Assembly (NCBI GenBank): GCA_040755725.1
Contig: JBFMAI010000026.1
Coordinates: 1 to 8,265 of the forward strand
Direction of reading: 5' to 3'
Length of the DNA: 8,265 nucleotides
Source of the DNA: JBFMAI01 sp040755725
GTDB lineage: Bacteria > Planctomycetota > Phycisphaerae > UBA1845 > Fen-1342
Numbering within the stretch: position 1 is the first letter of the stretch; each line of letters opens with the position of its first letter. Below, piece by piece: positions 6,021-8,265 of this stretch. A program made the translations under genes and the position numbers. The notes beneath the pieces are model-generated. The model was not told the DNA's origin, did no database searches, and was given only the letters and a program-made list of their open reading frames with translations.

Positions 6021-6983
6021 CTAGCCCCCCAGCGAGCGCATGCACGCCGACTGCGCGACGAAGCCTGCGACCGGCTTGTCGGCCAGCGCGGCGCGCAAGG
6101 TGGTGTCGGCGCCGGCATAATCCAACCGGTGTCCGTCCCACCAGCGCCGCAAATCGTAGCGGCGGTCGTCGTGGAGACACGTGATCAGTTGTCCGCGCGC
6201 CGTCACCCGCAGCCGCCGGCATTGGGCGCAGAAAGGCCGCGTCGCGGGGGCGATGATGCCCACCACGCCGCGCAGGTTATCGCTTGTGGCGGCGTAGTCG
6301 ACCGCTGGCTGCCCAGCGCTGGCCGGAATGGGCCGCAGTTGAAACCGCTCCGACAACCGAGCGAGTATCTCCGCGGCGCTGACCAGGTACCGGTCTATCA
6401 CGTGGGCGAGCGGCCCGATGGGCATGAGTTCGAGAAAGCGGACCGTGCCGCCGCGGGCCAGTCCCCACGCGGCGATGTCCGCCAGTTCGCGATCATTCAG
6501 GCCGCTCTGGACCACCACGTTGATTCGCACGGGCGTCAGCCCGGCGGCCACGACGGCCTCGATCCCCGCCAGTGTTCGTTGGATGTTCCCGCCGCGCGTC
6601 ACCTGTGCGAAGCGCTGTGGGTCGAGCGTGTCGAGGGAGACATTGACGCGGTCCAGCCCGGCTGCGCGGAGGGTGGCGGCCTGTTGGGCCAACGCCTGTC
6701 CGTTGGTGGTCAACGTAAGCTCATGCACGTCGCCCAGCCGTGACAGGCGTTCGACGAGGGGAATCAGGTGCGGATGCAGCAGGGGCTCGCCGCCGGTCAG
6801 CCGGACGTGGTGTACGCCGTGGCGGGTGGCGAGCCAATGGACGATCGCGTAGGCGAACGGGGCCTCCAGCCGGTCGCGCGGCGGCGCGCCGTGCTCGGGA
6901 GCGCAGTAGCGACAGGCCAAGTTGCAGCGGTCCGTCAGGGACAAGCGCAGGTGGTCGATGATCCGTCCGCAGCCGTCGATCAT
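6021..6983 (-). CDS. moaA: GTP 3',8-cyclase MoaA
   Basis: This is a 320-residue radical SAM enzyme. MoaA opens Moco biosynthesis by converting GTP to 3',8-cyclo-GTP. The first 4Fe-4S motif is Cys20-x3-Cys24-x2-Cys27 (RCNLACRYC). TGGEPLLHP (63-71) and SLDTLD (116-121) are radical SAM core motifs. The second cluster ligands are Cys252, Cys255 and Cys269 (FCAQCRRLRVTARG then ITCLHDD), with the basic residues that bind GTP. The C-terminus ends in the conserved MRSLGG double-glycine tail. The frame can extend to GTG 7010, but that codon touches the previous stop. ATG 6983, with AAGGA 11 nt upstream and the usual MIDGCGR-type N-terminus, is preferred. All catalytic residues are present. Confidence 0.96.
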   Translation of the reverse strand: MIDGCGRIIDHLRLSLTDRCNLACRYCAPEHGAPPRDRLEAPFAYAIVHWLATRHGVHHVRLTGGEPLLHPHLIPLVERLSRLGDVHELTLTTNGQALAQQAATLRAAGLDRVNVSLDTLDPQRFAQVTRGGNIQRTLAGIEAVVAAGLTPVRINVVVQSGLNDRELADIAAWGLARGGTVRFLELMPIGPLAHVIDRYLVSAAEILARLSERFQLRPIPASAGQPAVDYAATSDNLRGVVGIIAPATRPFCAQCRRLRVTARGQLITCLHDDRRYDLRRWWDGHRLDYAGADTTLRAALADKPVAGFVAQSACMRSLGG

Positions 6984-7010
6984 GTTCGTCAGCGTCCTTC
7001 GGAGCGGCAC

Positions 7011-8141
7011 CTACCCATAAACAGGCTCCAGGCGCACGTACGTATCATAGAAGCTCACGCTCCCGCCAACCGGGTCGAACAGGCAGGTGTTGGTGATCGT
7101 CGGGTCGGTCCACATCGCGGCGTTGGCGTGGATGCCACGCGTGCGCCGCGCTTCACCCCGGACAACGTGGTCATCGATCACAACGTCGTGCGCCCCGGTC
7201 GCCCAATGGCCGAACCCCAGCGCGAAGCTGACCACGCCCGGTCGAACCGTCTGCGTGACCAGAAGCTTGCCGATCATAGGCTTGTTGTGTCCTTCCCCCA
7301 GCGGCCAGCGCCCCTCGGCGTTGGTTGCGCTGGTGACCTTGACGTTCTGGCCATGCACCAAACCCAGACGCTCGGCGTCCTGTGGGTGGATCAGGATGCC
7401 GTTCTCCGGCAAGATGGCCGATAGCCAGGGACTGGCAATGGTTCGGCTCTTGGTCTGGCTGATGACGCGATGGGTGATCAGCGCCAATTCGTGGCCCTCG
7501 CGGTACTGCGTGAGTTCCTCCCCTTTGAAACCGCGGACGGGGATGAACGTCGCCACGCCAGGATGCGGGCGGCCCGTGCCGGAGTGGATCGTCGTCGCGG
7601 TCTTCTCCTGATACAGGTTCAACAGGGCGGCGTAGGGGTGTGCGACACGGTCGCCTTTGTAGCCTTTCTCATGGTCTTCAAATCGTCCGCCGCGGGACAG
7701 GACGTAGGTCACCTTCGGCCACAGCTTGTCGCCGACGATGGCGCGCCACCGCGCGGGGTCGCACACCGTCTTCGGCAGGTGTCGCCGCGCGGCCAGGAAC
7801 AGCTCGATTTCGCGCGCGTCGGCGTCGGGAACGGCCTGCGACCCGTCCGCCTTTTCGCCCCAGGCCAGATTGGCCGCCGCGCGCAGGTAGAGGTCGTCTG
7901 GGTGCCGCAAGGGCCAGGGTTTGCCCGCGCCGCTGGCCGCGAAGCCGATGTCGCCAAAACCCGGCAGTTTCAGATACTCTGCGACGCCGAGCAGGAGTGC
8001 TTCGAAGGACAGTGGCAACTGCTGTCTGAACACCGTGCAGTCCTCCGGGATCGGCGCGATTACTGGTTGCCGGACGGGTTGCACTCTGTTCGGCATATTG
8101 GGGTGACTACCCTGAAACTCCCAACGTTCCAGGAAGGATAA
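7011..8141 (-). pseudogene. Molybdopterin oxidoreductase catalytic subunit, C-terminal fragment (TtrA/SreA-like)
   Basis: The frame encodes 376 residues of a DMSO-reductase-superfamily catalytic subunit. The homologous part begins LSFLERWEFQGSHPNMPNRVQPVRQPVIAP, continues through GDKLWPKVTYVLSRGGRFED and NLYQEKTATT, and ends in a molydopterin dinucleotide-binding domain (LPENGILIHPQDAERLGL; GVVSFALGFGHWATG; NAAMWTDP). These features resemble the tetrathionate/sulfur reductase (TtrA/SreA) branch, but the substrate cannot be proved from a fragment. The N-terminal two thirds, including the twin-arginine signal, Fe-S motif and Mo ligand, is absent: the frame runs at 8141/8142 into an IS5-family end. 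The fragment cannot be active. Its stop (TAG 7013-7011) is 27 bp before moaA, so the enzyme headed the Moco operon and was probably its client. Confidence 0.85.
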
Positions 8142-8169
8142 GGGCCTGTCCCATAACCGTTTCTGAGCG

Positions 8170-8175
8170 TATAAT
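8170..8175 (+). promoter_or_regulatory. Candidate -10 box of the IS5 transposase promoter
   Basis: TATAAT at 8170-8175 is a perfect sigma70 -10 hexamer 46 bp before the transposase ATG in otherwise GC-rich DNA. No good -35 hexamer is seen at the expected spacing inside the IS (TGTCCC at 8147-8152 is poor). It may therefore be weak, as is usual for transposase genes. Confidence 0.5.
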
Positions 8176-8183
8176 CCTCGCGA

Positions 8184-8199
8184 CGGCAAGGGGTTGCCG
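8184..8199 (+). promoter_or_regulatory. Hairpin in the IS5 transposase leader
   Basis: CGGCAA (8184-8189) and TTGCCG (8194-8199) form a perfect 6-bp stem around GGGG, located between the -10 box and the ribosome binding site (AGGAGGT, 8208-8214). A leader hairpin in this position could lower transposase expression from outside transcripts; that role is inference. There is no T-run, so it is not a terminator. Confidence 0.4.
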
Positions 8200-8207
8200 A
8201 TTTAGCG

Positions 8208-8214
8208 AGGAGGT
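8208..8214 (+). promoter_or_regulatory. Strong ribosome binding site of the IS5 transposase
   Basis: AGGAGGT lies 6 nt upstream of ATG 8221. It fixes the transposase start. Confidence 0.8.
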
Positions 8215-8220
8215 CCAAGG

Positions 8221-8265
8221 ATGGACGACAATGGAGTCGCGCCGCAGTGGCGCATGCCCGACGAA
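8221..8265 (+). CDS. IS5-family transposase, N-terminal start (partial)
   Basis: Fifteen codons are visible, MDDNGVAPQWRMPDE, continuing past the window. IS5-family transposases commonly begin with a short leader and then a W-x-(L/M)-P/TDE-LWE motif; MDDN-V-PQWRMPD matches that pattern from memory. It is preceded by a strong ribosome binding site and a consensus -10 box inside the IS end, and is transcribed away from the Moco operon. Confidence 0.75.
   Translation, partial: MDDNGVAPQWRMPDE

Larger units (their letters stand above)
8142..8265 (+). mobile_element. Left end of an IS5-family insertion sequence
   Basis: The break in the molybdoenzyme gene coincides with GGGCCTGTCCCATAACCG at 8142-8159, which looks like an IS5-superfamily terminal inverted repeat. 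Seventy-nine bp from this end a transposase-like reading frame starts. The base triplet just outside is TAA (8139-8141), compatible with the TNA target duplication of some IS5 subgroups. The other end lies beyond the window, so neither the duplication nor the element length can be checked. Confidence 0.78.

Noticed and set aside
6984..7010. GTG 7010 as the moaA start
   Set aside because: It directly abuts the upstream stop with no ribosome binding site, and the extra nine residues do not look like a MoaA N-terminus.
134..8141. Self-targeting spacers against the neighbouring Moco genes
   Set aside because: Reading the spacers against the genes by eye gave no long match; a computed search would be needed to exclude weak ones.
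2085..8141. Plus-strand open frames over the Moco genes
   Set aside because: Each overlaps a well-supported minus-strand gene and shows no recognisable motif; they are typical antisense frames of GC-rich DNA.

Overview
The window is a GC-rich stretch of bacterial DNA, about 65% GC by eye. It holds a minus-strand molybdenum-cofactor (Moco) gene cluster, a 26-spacer CRISPR array, and one insertion-sequence remnant at each edge. The organism cannot be fixed from this sequence alone. The high GC, the MOT1-type molybdate permease, the MOSC-Mog fusion and a tetrathionate/sulfur-reductase-like molybdoenzyme suggest an environmental anaerobic or facultative bacterium. Planctomycetota or a deltaproteobacterial lineage is only a guess.

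Layout, left to right. Positions 1-121 are the last 40 codons of an ISL3-family transposase (+). A 12-bp AT-rich gap follows. Positions 134-1980 are the CRISPR array: 25 identical 36-bp repeats, one internal repeat that has lost its first 10 bp, and one 21-bp terminal partial repeat, separated by 33-37-bp spacers plus one shortened 26-bp spacer. No cas gene is in the window. The terminal partial repeat runs straight into a MOSC-Mog fusion gene (minus strand, start 2543) and cuts it off about 35 residues into the Mog domain.

Reading leftward in transcription order from the right edge, the minus-strand genes are: the C-terminal part of a TtrA/SreA-like molybdopterin oxidoreductase (8141-7011, its 5' end replaced by an IS5-family element), moaA (6983-6021), a small MOSC protein (5991-5455), a MOT1-like molybdate permease (5465-4305), moeA (4261-3071), moaC (3040-2543) and the truncated MOSC-mog (2543-~1981). 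All are co-directional, with gaps of 43 bp or less or short overlaps, so they look like one operon. MoaA and MoaC make cyclic pyranopterin monophosphate, the permease brings in molybdate, Mog and MoeA would adenylylate molybdopterin and insert Mo, and the MOSC proteins probably handle Mo/S transfer or Moco binding. The intended client was probably the oxidoreductase at the head of the operon. Both the client (by IS5 insertion) and Mog (by the array) are now broken.

The most interesting points concern the array. Its leader-side flank is a transposase end and its distal flank is the inside of mog, so neither flank is what a normal array would have. Two spacers translate to textbook DNA-methyltransferase motifs (DPPW and DPFSGSG), which fits mobile-element targets. 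Several spacers contain unusually strong perfect inverted repeats. One internal repeat-spacer unit carries a deletion of about 20 bp. I did not find a clearly new multi-gene system here.
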